IMG/VR virus record: IMGVR_UViG_3300025127_000058
Coordinates: 1-51,901 of that record
Length of the DNA: 51,901 bases
Reading direction: 5' to 3' (one strand)
Origin: a virus
The first letter of the stretch is position 1, and every line of letters begins with the position of its first letter. Made by a program: the position numbers and the translations under genes. The notes beneath the pieces were generated by a model. The model was not told the origin of the DNA and made no database searches. It saw only the letters and a list, made by a program, of their open reading frames with translations. Positions 1 to 7,566 of the stretch are shown piece after piece.

Positions 1-1590
1 AGAAAAGCGTATGAAAGAGTTGCTAGAACAGTTGCGAAAAGATTACAGAAGACCGAAATGGCAGAAACTTTTTTTGAGTATATCTGGAAAGGTTGGTTAT
101 GCTTGGCGTCACCTGTGTTATCAAACACCGGTACTGATAGAGGTTTACCTATTAGTTGCTTTGGTATTGATGTTGCTGATTCTATCATAGACATAGGTCA
201 AAAAAATTTAGAGATGATGCTGCTCGCAAAACACGGCGGTGGAGTTGGTATCGGTGTAAATCAAATAAGACCCGCCGGAGCTAAAATTACTGGTAATGGA
301 ACAAGTGACGGAGTTGTACCTTTTTGTAAAATATATGATTCAACTATACTTGCAACGAATCAAGGATCTGTCAGACGAGGAGCTGCATCTGTTAATATCA
401 ACATTGAACATGACGATTTTGAAGAATGGCTCGAGATTAGAGAACCAAAAGGAGACGTCAATAGACAGTCACTTAACCTCCATCAATGCGCGGTCGTCGG
501 TGATAAGTTTATGCGAAGACTTGTTAGCGGAGATAATGAAGCTAGAAAACGATGGGGCAAATTACTTCAAAAGCGCAAAGCAACTGGCGAACCTTATATT
601 TTATTTAAAGGAAATACAAACAAGCAAAACCCTTCAGCTTACAAAGACAACGCGTTGAAGGTACATATGACAAACATATGTAGTGAAATAACACTACATA
701 CAGATGAAAATCATTCATTCGTTTGTTGTCTATCTAGCTTAAACCTAGCTAAGTACGATGAGTGGAAAAATACAAATATCATTTACGACTCAATATGGTT
801 TCTTGATGGAGTACTTGAAGAGTTTATACAAAGAGCTAAATATAGAAAAGGCTTTGAAAACTCCGTAAGATCTGCTGAAAAAGGTAGAGCATTAGGTTTA
901 GGTGTTCTAGGGTATCATACATACCTACAAGAAAAAGGTTTACCGTTTGAGGGTTTATTAGCACAATATGAAACTAGAAGAATCTTTAGTCAAATCAAAA
1001 TCGAATCTGAGAGAGCTAGTATGGCTCTTGCTGATGTTTATGGAGAACCTCTTTGGTGCGTCGGTACTGGCTTTCGCAATACCCATTTACGCGCTATTGC
1101 TCCCACTGTTAGTAATAGTAAACTTTCTGGAAACGTGTCTCCCGGAATTGAACCGTGGGCAGCTAACGTTTTCACTGAACAAAGCGCAAAAGGAACGTTT
1201 ATACGCAAAAATCCTACATTACAAAAGGTGTTGGACAAAAGAGGATTAAATACAAAAGAAGTATGGGACAAAATATTAGCAGATGGTGGTTCGGTCCAGG
1301 ATATAAAAGGATTAGACGAAGATACCAAAGAAGTATTTAAAACATTTAAAGAAATAAATCAATTAGAATTAGTAAGACAAGCTGGCATACGTCAGCAGTA
1401 CATAGATCAAAGTGTAAGTTTAAACCTTGCTTTTCCAGCTGAAGCAAGTCCTAAATGGATTAATAGAGTACATTTAGACGCATGGAAAAAAGGTATTAAA
1501 ACTTTGTACTATATGAGAACAGAGTCTGTGCTTCGTGGAGACATAGCTGCGAAAGCAATGGACGATGGTTGTTTAAGTTGTGATGGATAG
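1..1590 (+). CDS. nrdA: Ribonucleoside-diphosphate reductase large (alpha) subunit, class I, 5'-truncated by window edge
   Basis: Reduces ribonucleotides to deoxyribonucleotides in the cytoplasm to feed phage DNA synthesis. The frame is open from base 1 through an ATG at 58, and the residues before that ATG continue the family pattern, so the gene starts upstream of the window and 58 is not a convincing start. Visible landmarks are the first redox cysteine (LPISCFG), the glycine-rich loop GGGVGIGVNQIR, the finger-loop motif NICSEI with the radical cysteine and glutamate, the second redox cysteine in SFVCCLSSLN, the radical-transfer tyrosine pair in TLYYMR, and a C-terminal CLSC pair that normally re-reduces the active site. 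The C-terminus is therefore intact. No small-subunit gene lies in the window. It is the only plus-strand gene left of 49637 and converges on the late block. Confidence 0.96.
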   Translation, partial: RKAYERVARTVAKRLQKTEMAETFFEYIWKGWLCLASPVLSNTGTDRGLPISCFGIDVADSIIDIGQKNLEMMLLAKHGGGVGIGVNQIRPAGAKITGNGTSDGVVPFCKIYDSTILATNQGSVRRGAASVNINIEHDDFEEWLEIREPKGDVNRQSLNLHQCAVVGDKFMRRLVSGDNEARKRWGKLLQKRKATGEPYILFKGNTNKQNPSAYKDNALKVHMTNICSEITLHTDENHSFVCCLSSLNLAKYDEWKNTNIIYDSIWFLDGVLEEFIQRAKYRKGFENSVRSAEKGRALGLGVLGYHTYLQEKGLPFEGLLAQYETRRIFSQIKIESERASMALADVYGEPLWCVGTGFRNTHLRAIAPTVSNSKLSGNVSPGIEPWAANVFTEQSAKGTFIRKNPTLQKVLDKRGLNTKEVWDKILADGGSVQDIKGLDEDTKEVFKTFKEINQLELVRQAGIRQQYIDQSVSLNLAFPAEASPKWINRVHLDAWKKGIKTLYYMRTESVLRGDIAAKAMDDGCLSCDG

Positions 1591-1598
1591 TAACTAAA

Positions 1599-1626
1599 AA
1601 AGGGGAGCTCGATTGAACTCCCCTTT
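1599..1626 (-). terminator. Rho-independent terminator at the end of the late block (possibly bidirectional)
   Basis: A perfect 9-bp stem AAAGGGGAG/CTCCCCTTT encloses a 10-base loop between two convergent genes. Read on the minus strand the stem runs straight into TTTTTT, the classic terminator shape. On the plus strand only three T follow, so it is a weaker stop for the reductase gene. Confidence 0.8.
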
Positions 1627-1671
1627 GGTTACAGGATCTTCGGGTATGGTACGCCCGTTATTTCTTGATCC

Positions 1672-2031
1672 TTAACAATTCCATCTACGTCTTGCTGCTT
1701 TACCTCTTTCTGATGTCCAGCTTTTAGATCTTGCACAAAACGATTTTCTACGCTTAGCGTCTTTACTTCCTGGTTTAAGCTCTGATGGCTTTTTAGTTAC
1801 AGCAGTTTTTAATTTACTACCAGGATTTTTTCTTTTATATTCATTAACACCTTTCTGCGTCATACCTCCTCCAGCTGCACCACCTGTAGCGCTTTTATCT
1901 TTAGATACTTTATTAAAATTCTTACCTTTACCAATAGTACGTCTTGGCTCTGCTGCATTTAGCGGAGACATATAATTTCTTCTTCTACCACACGGCGTAA
2001 CGGGAAACGGATTACCTTTTTGTTTAAACAT
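1672..2031 (-). CDS. Small basic protein with C-terminal SFCARS...RRRWNC motif
   Basis: Unknown function. A 119-residue, Lys/Arg-rich protein, last gene of the minus-strand block. The N-terminus reads MFKQKGNPFP and an MSPL follows near residue 21, echoing the N/K-S-P-F/L signature of many small proteins in this genome. The C-terminal stretch RRKSFCARSKSW...RRRWNC resembles a short domain (often seen as SFCARM...RKWNC) that recurs at the end of small virion-associated phage proteins; I recall it only as a domain of unknown function. The two cysteines could bind metal or form a disulfide. It abuts the next upstream gene end to start (1-base overlap), which suggests translational coupling. Confidence 0.75.
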   Translation of the reverse strand: MFKQKGNPFPVTPCGRRRNYMSPLNAAEPRRTIGKGKNFNKVSKDKSATGGAAGGGMTQKGVNEYKRKNPGSKLKTAVTKKPSELKPGSKDAKRRKSFCARSKSWTSERGKAARRRWNC

Positions 2032-2306
2032 TATTCACCACATTTTTTACTAGGGTCATCAACTCTTCTCCAGTCTTCTTTTTCAAACCAGTCTCTAAGT
2101 GTAGCTCCTTTTTTACGAGCACCCTTTACATTTGTTTTACTTGATCTTTTATACTTACCACTTGCGCCAGCAGCCTTCTTTGAACTAACTAATTCTTTTT
2201 TCTTTTCAGCAGATAAACTTCTGATCTTTGCTGCAGGCAAGCATGTCTTTGTTGTTCCACCACCTTTTTGTTTTTTAAAAGGTGAATTAGTTAATTTAAA
2301 CGCCAT
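2031..2306 (-). CDS. Small basic protein with N-terminal MAFKLTNSPFK signature
   Basis: Unknown function. Its 91 residues are highly Lys-rich. It begins MAFKLTNSPFKKQKG, almost the same first eleven residues as the protein encoded at 2850-3404 (MAFKLHNSPFK), while the rest of the two proteins differs. Further in are a CLPAAK segment, alternating KK/SS stretches and a Trp-containing tail (LRDWFEKEDWRRVDDPSKK). The start overlaps the end of the PAP2-type gene by 11 bases. Likely a DNA-associated or virion-packed small protein, but that is inference. Confidence 0.75.
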   Translation of the reverse strand: MAFKLTNSPFKKQKGGGTTKTCLPAAKIRSLSAEKKKELVSSKKAAGASGKYKRSSKTNVKGARKKGATLRDWFEKEDWRRVDDPSKKCGE

Positions 2307-2850
2307 TTGTTTTCTTTTTTAAATGATTATACATTGCATCGCCTAATTCTACACCCATTTTAGAATCAGAAGGATAATGAACTCTACCTACTAATCTACT
2401 ATTAGAAATATCATCAGCAGCTTTCATAAAATCGTTTTTATATTTAGGGTACATTTGACTAAAAGCATTAGCAAATAATCTAGACTGAGCAGAATGTCCT
2501 GAGGGATATGATTTAGTTTTAGCTGTGTCCATGTTTACTACTTTTAAATCCATACCCATATCGCCTGCTAAACCTTGAGGTCTTGTTCTACCATGATAAT
2601 TTTTTAATTTTCTAATTACATCACTGCTTTCGTTATTCAACTTAACAAATAAATCATTAGGAAAAGGTAAGTTGTTTCTTTTAAAAACATCTTTAAATAC
2701 TTTTTCTTGATCATCATTGTATTCAACAAACTTTTTATCAATAGGTATTCTATTAATATCATTTATTTCCTTAAACGTTTCCATTGAATTATCTGCAGGA
2801 GGTCGTTTAGATTTAAATGTTTCTATATCAAAATCGTTAAAATATTCCAT
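2296..2850 (-). CDS. Soluble PAP2-superfamily acid phosphatase
   Basis: Predicted to hydrolyse phosphomonoesters through a phospho-histidine intermediate. All three motifs of the PAP2/acid-phosphatase family are present and in order: K-x6-RP at residues 83-91, PSGH at 116-119, and SR-x5-H-x3-D at residues 151-162 (SR 151-152, H158, D162). There is no signal peptide and no membrane span, unlike most lipid phosphatases, so it resembles class A non-specific acid phosphatases or a soluble nucleotide or sugar phosphatase. The substrate cannot be told from sequence. It sits among virion-type small genes near the endolysin and shares its last bases with the start of the gene downstream. Confidence 0.9.
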   Translation of the reverse strand: MEYFNDFDIETFKSKRPPADNSMETFKEINDINRIPIDKKFVEYNDDQEKVFKDVFKRNNLPFPNDLFVKLNNESSDVIRKLKNYHGRTRPQGLAGDMGMDLKVVNMDTAKTKSYPSGHSAQSRLFANAFSQMYPKYKNDFMKAADDISNSRLVGRVHYPSDSKMGVELGDAMYNHLKKKTNGV

Positions 2851-3404
2851 TATCTATTTGTCTGCATGTTTATAAACCAGTTAGCTAATTGTTTATCTCT
2901 ATTAGTAGCATTTGGTCTTGCTTTTAGTTTTCTAGCTTTTTCTACAGTTACATCACCACCATATAACTTATTTACTCTAGCTTTTAAAACACCTCTATAC
3001 TCTTTTTTCAACGGTGATTTGCCGTGTTGTTTTCTTATAGCCTCTTTACCTCTTTTAGCTATTGCCGCTTGCTCTGGTTTACCTGCTACTTTTGATCTTT
3101 GCTCTACTACAGTTAAGATCTGTATTTTACGAGCATAAGGTTTGTTAACGTTTTTAACTTTAGCTACAGTTGCTCTAGCATCTTCAGGTGTTTTATATTT
3201 TATACTAACTGTATCTTTAGGATTTTCATCAGTATATAATCTTCTACTAGAACCTTTAGGTTTTTTACCTGTACCTTCTAATGGTTCTTTTCTTTTAGCA
3301 GGTGAAGACTTACGACAACTACCTTTTGCTCCGGGTCTTGTGCCGGGTACTCGCTCATAACCTTGCCAGCATTTAAATGGTGAGTTGTGTAATTTAAAAG
3401 CCAT
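2850..3404 (-). CDS. Basic protein with N-terminal MAFKLHNSPFK signature and internal SP-K motifs
   Basis: Function unknown. 184 residues, strongly basic. It begins with the shared signature, then CWQGYERVPGTRPGAKGSC, a compact two-cysteine segment that I recall from small proteins of other marine phages. Two further S-P-x-K copies follow (KSSPAKRKE and GKSPLKKEY). The C-terminal half (about 90-184) is predicted helical, with an ARVNKLYGG stretch and a WFINMQ end. It overlaps its downstream neighbour by one base. Basic charge and SP-K motifs suggest nucleic-acid binding inside the capsid; this is inference. Confidence 0.75.
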   Translation of the reverse strand: MAFKLHNSPFKCWQGYERVPGTRPGAKGSCRKSSPAKRKEPLEGTGKKPKGSSRRLYTDENPKDTVSIKYKTPEDARATVAKVKNVNKPYARKIQILTVVEQRSKVAGKPEQAAIAKRGKEAIRKQHGKSPLKKEYRGVLKARVNKLYGGDVTVEKARKLKARPNATNRDKQLANWFINMQTNR

Positions 3405-4039
3405 TATTTCTTTTTACCTCCTCCGTAATTACTAGGTCCACCAGCTTTAGTACATCTTACACCCCAACCAGAAGCATAAGCGCTTGGCCACACTTTAAAT
3501 TTCTTTTTAGCCGCAGCTTTACATGGACCACTAATTTTATTTAATGGACTACTAATACCTAACATATTTAAAGCAGACTTCTTTTTTATAGTACCTAGAT
3601 CAATACCAACTTGACCTTGATAATCTTGTTCTTTAATAGCTTTATCAGTTATTGATTGAGTAGCATGCATACGTCTCTTTTCAGACTCACTCATTGGCGG
3701 TCTTTTTAATCCACCAAGTGGTGGTTGTTTTGGAGCTGGCTTTGGTCTTCTATCTTCTTTCATAGATGGTGCTAATTGCCAGTCTTGTATACCTGATCTA
3801 TCTTGCTGTTCTCCATCATCAGTAGGTATTAATCTTAATTTACCTCTATCAACATCATAGTAAAATTCATTTTTTTCTCTATCATATTCATCTTGGTTTT
3901 CTTGAGCACTTATAGGTTCACCCGGTCTTGCTGGATGTTCTTTTCTACTCATATAACCTTTTTTAAATTCTGCCCATGCTTTTGAAGCAGCTATACTATC
4001 AGTATTTTTTTCGTGTCCTTCTCTTAGTGGTGATCTCAT
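3404..4039 (-). CDS. Small virion-type protein, N-terminal MRSPL, C-terminal FKVWPSAYAS domain
   Basis: Function unknown. 211 residues starting MRSPLREGHEKN. The middle is Pro/Lys-rich and contains LAPSMKED (residues 89-96), nearly identical to LAPSMKQD in the protein at 4908-5453. The C-terminus holds ISSPLNKISGPCKAAAKK followed by FKVWPSAYASGWGVRC and a glycine-lysine tail. The F-x-V-W/Y-P-S-A-Y-A motif is a small domain of unknown function found in phages and giant viruses, sometimes at the end of proteins. The start overlaps the end of the endolysin gene by 4 bases. Confidence 0.78.
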   Translation of the reverse strand: MRSPLREGHEKNTDSIAASKAWAEFKKGYMSRKEHPARPGEPISAQENQDEYDREKNEFYYDVDRGKLRLIPTDDGEQQDRSGIQDWQLAPSMKEDRRPKPAPKQPPLGGLKRPPMSESEKRRMHATQSITDKAIKEQDYQGQVGIDLGTIKKKSALNMLGISSPLNKISGPCKAAAKKKFKVWPSAYASGWGVRCTKAGGPSNYGGGKKK

Positions 4040-4497
4040 ATTACTTTATATTTAGTTTTACCGCGTTCATCTTTATATGCTTTTAAACAACGGTTTCTGT
4101 TATCTTCTTCTGACACATATGATATATGTACCCAGTTAGGATTCATATCTGTTCCAAACTCCCATATCATTTGATCAAAATTTAAATTTTCTTTAACCCA
4201 GTTATACATTTCAGCATTAGTCTTATAACCAAATACATCGTCTATATCGATTGCTTGGCCTTTGCAATGTTGGCTAGTTTTACTTCCGCCGATCGCTTTA
4301 TTAAGTTCAGCTGATCTAAAAAATGAGTTAACTTTTATTGGTCCGCCTACAAATTTACGTAGTGGCTCAAATATCTTTTCTGCAGTTAGCTTCATAACTT
4401 CTACTTGTTTAGCCGTAGGTGTATTATCTATACCTTTACGTTTAGCTGTTTGTGAGTGTATTGCTTCTGCGTACGTTATGTTATCACTTATCTTCAT
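4036..4497 (-). CDS. Peptidase M15-family endolysin (D,D- or L,D-peptidase type)
   Basis: Predicted to cleave peptidoglycan stem peptides for host lysis. 153 residues, the usual size for a minimal M15 domain. The zinc site is visible: SFFRS...SQH with H77, AIDID with D84, and NWVHISY with H124; E113 in IWEF is placed as the catalytic base. There is no signal peptide, so it needs the holin to reach the wall. The predicted holin is encoded far away at 36292-36747. The gene overlaps both neighbours by a few bases. Confidence 0.92.
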   Translation of the reverse strand: MKISDNITYAEAIHSQTAKRKGIDNTPTAKQVEVMKLTAEKIFEPLRKFVGGPIKVNSFFRSAELNKAIGGSKTSQHCKGQAIDIDDVFGYKTNAEMYNWVKENLNFDQMIWEFGTDMNPNWVHISYVSEEDNRNRCLKAYKDERGKTKYKVI

Positions 4498-4759
4498 TTT
4501 TTCCTAATCTTTTTCTTACAATGTTCATAGTTGTTTTCATTTTCTTAGCATAGCTAGGATTTTTTTGTCTGTTAAATACAACTTGTTGATTTAAACTACC
4601 TATGATCTTCTGTAAATTATTATTTCTAGTCTTCATTAACCAACTAGCTAAAGAACTAGGAGATAACTCCTTAAATTTTCCTTTAGCATCTGGTGCGTCA
4701 GAGTGTTTAAATGCTCCCATTTTTTTATTAAATGGAGAATTATATTGTTTGTAAGCCAT
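4484..4759 (-). CDS. Small basic protein with N-terminal MAYKQYNSPFNKK signature
   Basis: Function unknown. 91 residues. The N-terminus is another variant of the shared signature (MA-aromatic-K-x-x-NSPF). A second motif KELSPSSLASWLMKTR follows at about 31-46, and the C-terminal half is helical and very basic, ending VRKRLGKNEDK. The final S-P-S-S-L-A-x-W-L segment is reminiscent of short capture helices, but I cannot name a family. It overlaps the endolysin start by 14 bases. Confidence 0.75.
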   Translation of the reverse strand: MAYKQYNSPFNKKMGAFKHSDAPDAKGKFKELSPSSLASWLMKTRNNNLQKIIGSLNQQVVFNRQKNPSYAKKMKTTMNIVRKRLGKNEDK

Positions 4760-4761
4760 AA

Positions 4762-4911
4762 TTATTCTACTTCACTGAATACAGCATAGACACGTATATT
4801 TCTTTTTCTGCCTTTGCGTATTGTTGCTATTAATTCTTTACGATCTTTAACTTCCTCATCTTTTACAGGATAGTACTTAGGATTCGTGCTATTTAATTTT
4901 CTTTTTTTCAT
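4762..4911 (-). CDS. 49-residue basic protein, short gene in a tight gap
   Basis: A reading frame of 49 codons plus stop that fills the only gap here. It begins MKKRKLNSTNPKYYPVKDE and ends NIRVYAVFSEVE. Its ATG overlaps the stop of the upstream gene as ATGA (4908-4911), and its stop lies 2 bases before the next start, the same packing as all neighbours. The amino-acid composition (Lys-rich, then a beta-like hydrophobic tail) is plausible for a real protein. Function unknown. Confidence 0.6.
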   Translation of the reverse strand: MKKRKLNSTNPKYYPVKDEEVKDRKELIATIRKGRKRNIRVYAVFSEVE

Positions 4912-5453
4912 CTGCCGCCTTTATATGATTTCATACCTTTCATAGATCTGCCACCAGGAATTAAATCATGTATCTTTCCTTTACCAGTTCTAGATTTACT
5001 GGTTCCTTTTATACCTTGAGGATTAGGCTTCGATATAGTAATACCAGCTCTTGCGTCATTACCTGCTTTAGCTGCTCTTGCACCTGCTTTAAGACCAGCA
5101 CCAGCAGCTCCACCTATAATACCAATAGCACCAGCTCCACCTAACTTAGCAGCTTTTTTCATAGCTTTAGTCATAGGTTTTATAGAATCTTGTTTCATAG
5201 AAGGTGCAAGTTTACCATCTTTAACAGTATAATCATCATCAGAAAGATAACCGCTACTCATTTTACCTGATTGTTTTCCTTTGATAAAAGGTCTAAAGTT
5301 TTTATTATTTGCTGGTCGAATAGTATCTTTACCATGCATTACATATTCTCCTTTTTTATCAGTTTTTATCTCTCCAGTATCTTGTCCTACTATTTTTTTC
5401 TTTAATTTACTTAAAGGACTTTTACTTACAAATTGTGATGCGAATTTTTTCAT
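4908..5453 (-). CDS. Basic glycine/alanine-rich protein with KSPL signature
   Basis: Function unknown. 181 residues beginning MKKFASQFVSKSPLSKLKKK, so the K-S-P-L motif is near the N-terminus but after a short amphipathic stretch. LAPSMKQD at residues 82-89 matches LAPSMKED in the protein at 3404-4039. Residues about 100-135 form a glycine/alanine-rich hydrophobic segment (GGAGAIGIIGGAAGAG) that could insert in a membrane or pack as a helix pair. The tail is basic and glycine-rich. Candidate internal virion protein. Confidence 0.72.
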   Translation of the reverse strand: MKKFASQFVSKSPLSKLKKKIVGQDTGEIKTDKKGEYVMHGKDTIRPANNKNFRPFIKGKQSGKMSSGYLSDDDYTVKDGKLAPSMKQDSIKPMTKAMKKAAKLGGAGAIGIIGGAAGAGLKAGARAAKAGNDARAGITISKPNPQGIKGTSKSRTGKGKIHDLIPGGRSMKGMKSYKGGR

Positions 5454-5457
5454 AATT

Positions 5458-5868
5458 TTAAAATTGTGAAGCTGTATTAACTTCGTTTATTGCTTCTTGT
5501 ATATCTTCTAAAGTAGCTGGTAGCATTAAATCTAAACCAGCTTTAAAAACAGTTTCTTTTACACCGTCTTTAAATATAATAATTGTTGGTGCCATACGCA
5601 CTTTATATTTTTTCTTTGCATTAGGAGCTTTTGCTATATCAACTCTATAATATATAACATCTTCTAATTTATTCCACTCAGCAAAACAATTTGCTTCATT
5701 AAACTTTGCCCAAAACTCTACAACTACGGGTTTTGTTTCCTCATCACCAAAAGCTTCATTTGTATTAATAGCACTTTCAAAATCATTATCGTCTATCCAA
5801 TATTCATTAGGAACATCTTGCTGACTAAATGATAAAAAAGGTATTAACAATAAAAATATATATTTCAT
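5458..5868 (-). CDS. Exported thioredoxin-fold protein lacking the CxxC pair
   Basis: 136 residues with a clear signal peptide (MKYIFLLLIPFLSFSQ), so it acts in the periplasm. The fold is suggested by VVVEFWAKFNEANC at 48-61 followed by the cis-proline strand MAPTIIIF at 92-99 and FKDG. The usual WCxxC is absent: only one cysteine (C61) remains, displaced from the normal position. It is therefore unlikely to be a standard disulfide oxidoreductase. It may be a chaperone-like or blocking protein, or use a mixed disulfide. First of four successive envelope-directed genes. Confidence 0.8.
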   Translation of the reverse strand: MKYIFLLLIPFLSFSQQDVPNEYWIDDNDFESAINTNEAFGDEETKPVVVEFWAKFNEANCFAEWNKLEDVIYYRVDIAKAPNAKKKYKVRMAPTIIIFKDGVKETVFKAGLDLMLPATLEDIQEAINEVNTASQF

Positions 5869-6152
5869 TAGTTATTCTTTTGTATTTCGTATAATCTCTC
5901 GTCTATCTTTTCAATAGTTTCTTTTATCTCTTCAACATCTTCTTGTGTGTCCATGATAGTTTGACGTATTAACTCGTCTTTTAAATCATATTCAACTCTA
6001 TCAATAACCGGCACAGGTAATTCTTTAGCTTGAGCAATATCTGCTTGTAGTGTAAACCACATACCAGCTATCATAATTACAAAACCTACTATCATGCCTA
6101 TTGTTTTAAGATCAAGCGTTACTTGTGTTTCTTCACCTATCTTCTTTGCCAT
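5868..6152 (-). CDS. Single-span membrane protein with periplasmic coiled coil (spanin-like candidate)
   Basis: 94 residues. One hydrophobic span (IGMIVGFVIMIAGMWFTL, about 18-35) is preceded by a short charged N-terminus and followed by a long acidic helix with heptad spacing (EDVEEIKETIEKIDERLYEI). This is the shape of an inner-membrane spanin subunit or a membrane-anchored coiled-coil scaffold. No sequence family is recognised, and no lipoprotein partner with a clear lipobox is found nearby. It ends 1 base into the thioredoxin-fold gene and starts 1 base from the barrel gene. Confidence 0.75.
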   Translation of the reverse strand: MAKKIGEETQVTLDLKTIGMIVGFVIMIAGMWFTLQADIAQAKELPVPVIDRVEYDLKDELIRQTIMDTQEDVEEIKETIEKIDERLYEIQKNN

Positions 6153-6153
6153 T

Positions 6154-7338
6154 TTATCTAAGTGTTATGTTCAGACCAACTGAACCGTTATAAATTTTAC
6201 TATCCCAGAACTTAGTATATTCACCTTCAAAGAATACACCAATTGATTTGTTAAGCTTCCAGCCAAATACTACACCAGCTTGATAGTCTTCCCATTGTTC
6301 TAGATCTGAGTCTTGACGTAATCCGCCTAATCCCCAATTGTTTCTATTTAAATAACTAAAATCTTCATCGCCTTTTACGTACTTATGATATGGTAATAAA
6401 TAAGAACCATAAGCATGAAGCCAGAAATTATTTTTATAATGATAGAAGTCAAAACCGACAACAGGTGACACAACACCAAACGGATCTAATAAATCCCACT
6501 GCTCGTTATTATAACGATTAATAAGTGATTCAAATATAGTGTCACGGAACTGTAAATCAGTATAAGCTACTTCATTTCCTTGTGGATCATACCAGTAATA
6601 ATCGTAAACCTCTTCACCATCTATGTCGATAGTAACCCATTGATCAGTATAACCATAGTTATAACCTAACTGGTACCAATAGTTTATAGGCCAACCATTT
6701 TCATCTGTTTCATTTAACCATATCTCAATTGGATTATAGCCGTAAGCTCTATCATGTGTACGATATATAACACCAGCATTAAATGAAAATTTATCACCCA
6801 TGGGTATTTTACCTCTAACCTCAGCTGACTTATAATTAAAGTTTACTTTACCTTGTTTTCTACTTTCAACTTTCACCATGTGGTATTTACCACTATGTTT
6901 TAGAAAATAACGGTGATTTTTAAATACTTCATCTCTGGATCTTTCTTTTTCAGTATGAAATACATATTCAAAACCTTTAATCGGTGAGTTAGAAGCTGCT
7001 AAACCTACGTTAGATTCAGTCCCATCATAATAGTTTTTGCCTTTTATTTCATAATCGAACCTAGCGATCTTACGAATACCAAAACCATAACGATAATCAA
7101 AGTCATAATAGTCTGTACCATCGACTACAACAGGTGGTTCGTATATATTTCCACTAGGATTAGTTCTTACAAAATAATCTTTTGGTTCTTCTTTTGGGTT
7201 CTGTATATCACCAGCTACATAAATAGTACTATATTTAAATATGTCTTCGTATATACTTTTAAATAAGTTTTTCTTTTCTTGAGCGTTAGCAGATACCGCA
7301 AATACCGCCGCAAAGAGGACAAGGATTAATTTTTTCAT
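6154..7338 (-). CDS. Phage-encoded outer-membrane beta-barrel protein
   Basis: 394 residues with a signal peptide (MKKLILVLFAAVFAVSANAQ) cut after NAQ in the flavobacterial manner. The body alternates aromatic and polar residues in many short strands (for example FDYRYGFGIRKI, FEYVFHTEK, WLHAYGSYLLPY, AGVVFGWKLNKSIGVFFEGEYTKF is split over several strands) and ends with GSVGLNITLR, a typical barrel-closing strand. No enzymatic motif is seen. It would sit in the host outer membrane during infection. Plausible roles are blocking receptors against superinfection or disturbing the envelope at lysis; neither is proven. Confidence 0.82.
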   Translation of the reverse strand: MKKLILVLFAAVFAVSANAQEKKNLFKSIYEDIFKYSTIYVAGDIQNPKEEPKDYFVRTNPSGNIYEPPVVVDGTDYYDFDYRYGFGIRKIARFDYEIKGKNYYDGTESNVGLAASNSPIKGFEYVFHTEKERSRDEVFKNHRYFLKHSGKYHMVKVESRKQGKVNFNYKSAEVRGKIPMGDKFSFNAGVIYRTHDRAYGYNPIEIWLNETDENGWPINYWYQLGYNYGYTDQWVTIDIDGEEVYDYYWYDPQGNEVAYTDLQFRDTIFESLINRYNNEQWDLLDPFGVVSPVVGFDFYHYKNNFWLHAYGSYLLPYHKYVKGDEDFSYLNRNNWGLGGLRQDSDLEQWEDYQAGVVFGWKLNKSIGVFFEGEYTKFWDSKIYNGSVGLNITLR

Positions 7339-7565
7339 TAGTCATTTTTTCTTTTTTTACGTTTTCTTTGTTTTTTATCCCACTCTTTTTTTAAGTAAGT
7401 TTTTATAGTAATAACAGGTGGATTAACACAGTTATTCTTTTTAATTACTTTTATTTTGTGGGGTCCAATTTTTTCTGTTTTAACAACAGTACACTTTTTA
7501 ATCTTTTGCTGAGCGTTGACCGTTACAGAAAAAGATAATAATAAGATTAAAATAATTTGTTTCAT
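7338..7565 (-). CDS. Small exported cationic protein
   Basis: 75 residues. A signal peptide MKQIILILLLSFSVTVNAQ is followed by a mature part of about 56 residues with two cysteines (KKCTVV and KNNCVN) and a strongly basic tail KKQRKRKKRKND. No lipobox is present, so it is probably periplasmic, perhaps with one disulfide. The size and charge recall cationic outer-membrane-disrupting lysis proteins, but there is no sequence match I can name. It overlaps the barrel gene by one base. Confidence 0.7.
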   Translation of the reverse strand: MKQIILILLLSFSVTVNAQQKIKKCTVVKTEKIGPHKIKVIKKNNCVNPPVITIKTYLKKEWDKKQRKRKKRKND

Positions 7566-7566
7566 T

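Noticed and set aside
58-60. ATG at 58 as the start of the reductase gene
   Set aside because: The frame is open from base 1 and the preceding residues fit the family, so the gene is cut by the window edge.
296-1328. Three alternative-frame ORFs within nrdA (296-658, 968-1249 and 1038-1328 minus)
   Set aside because: Shadows of the real gene with no motifs and improbable composition.
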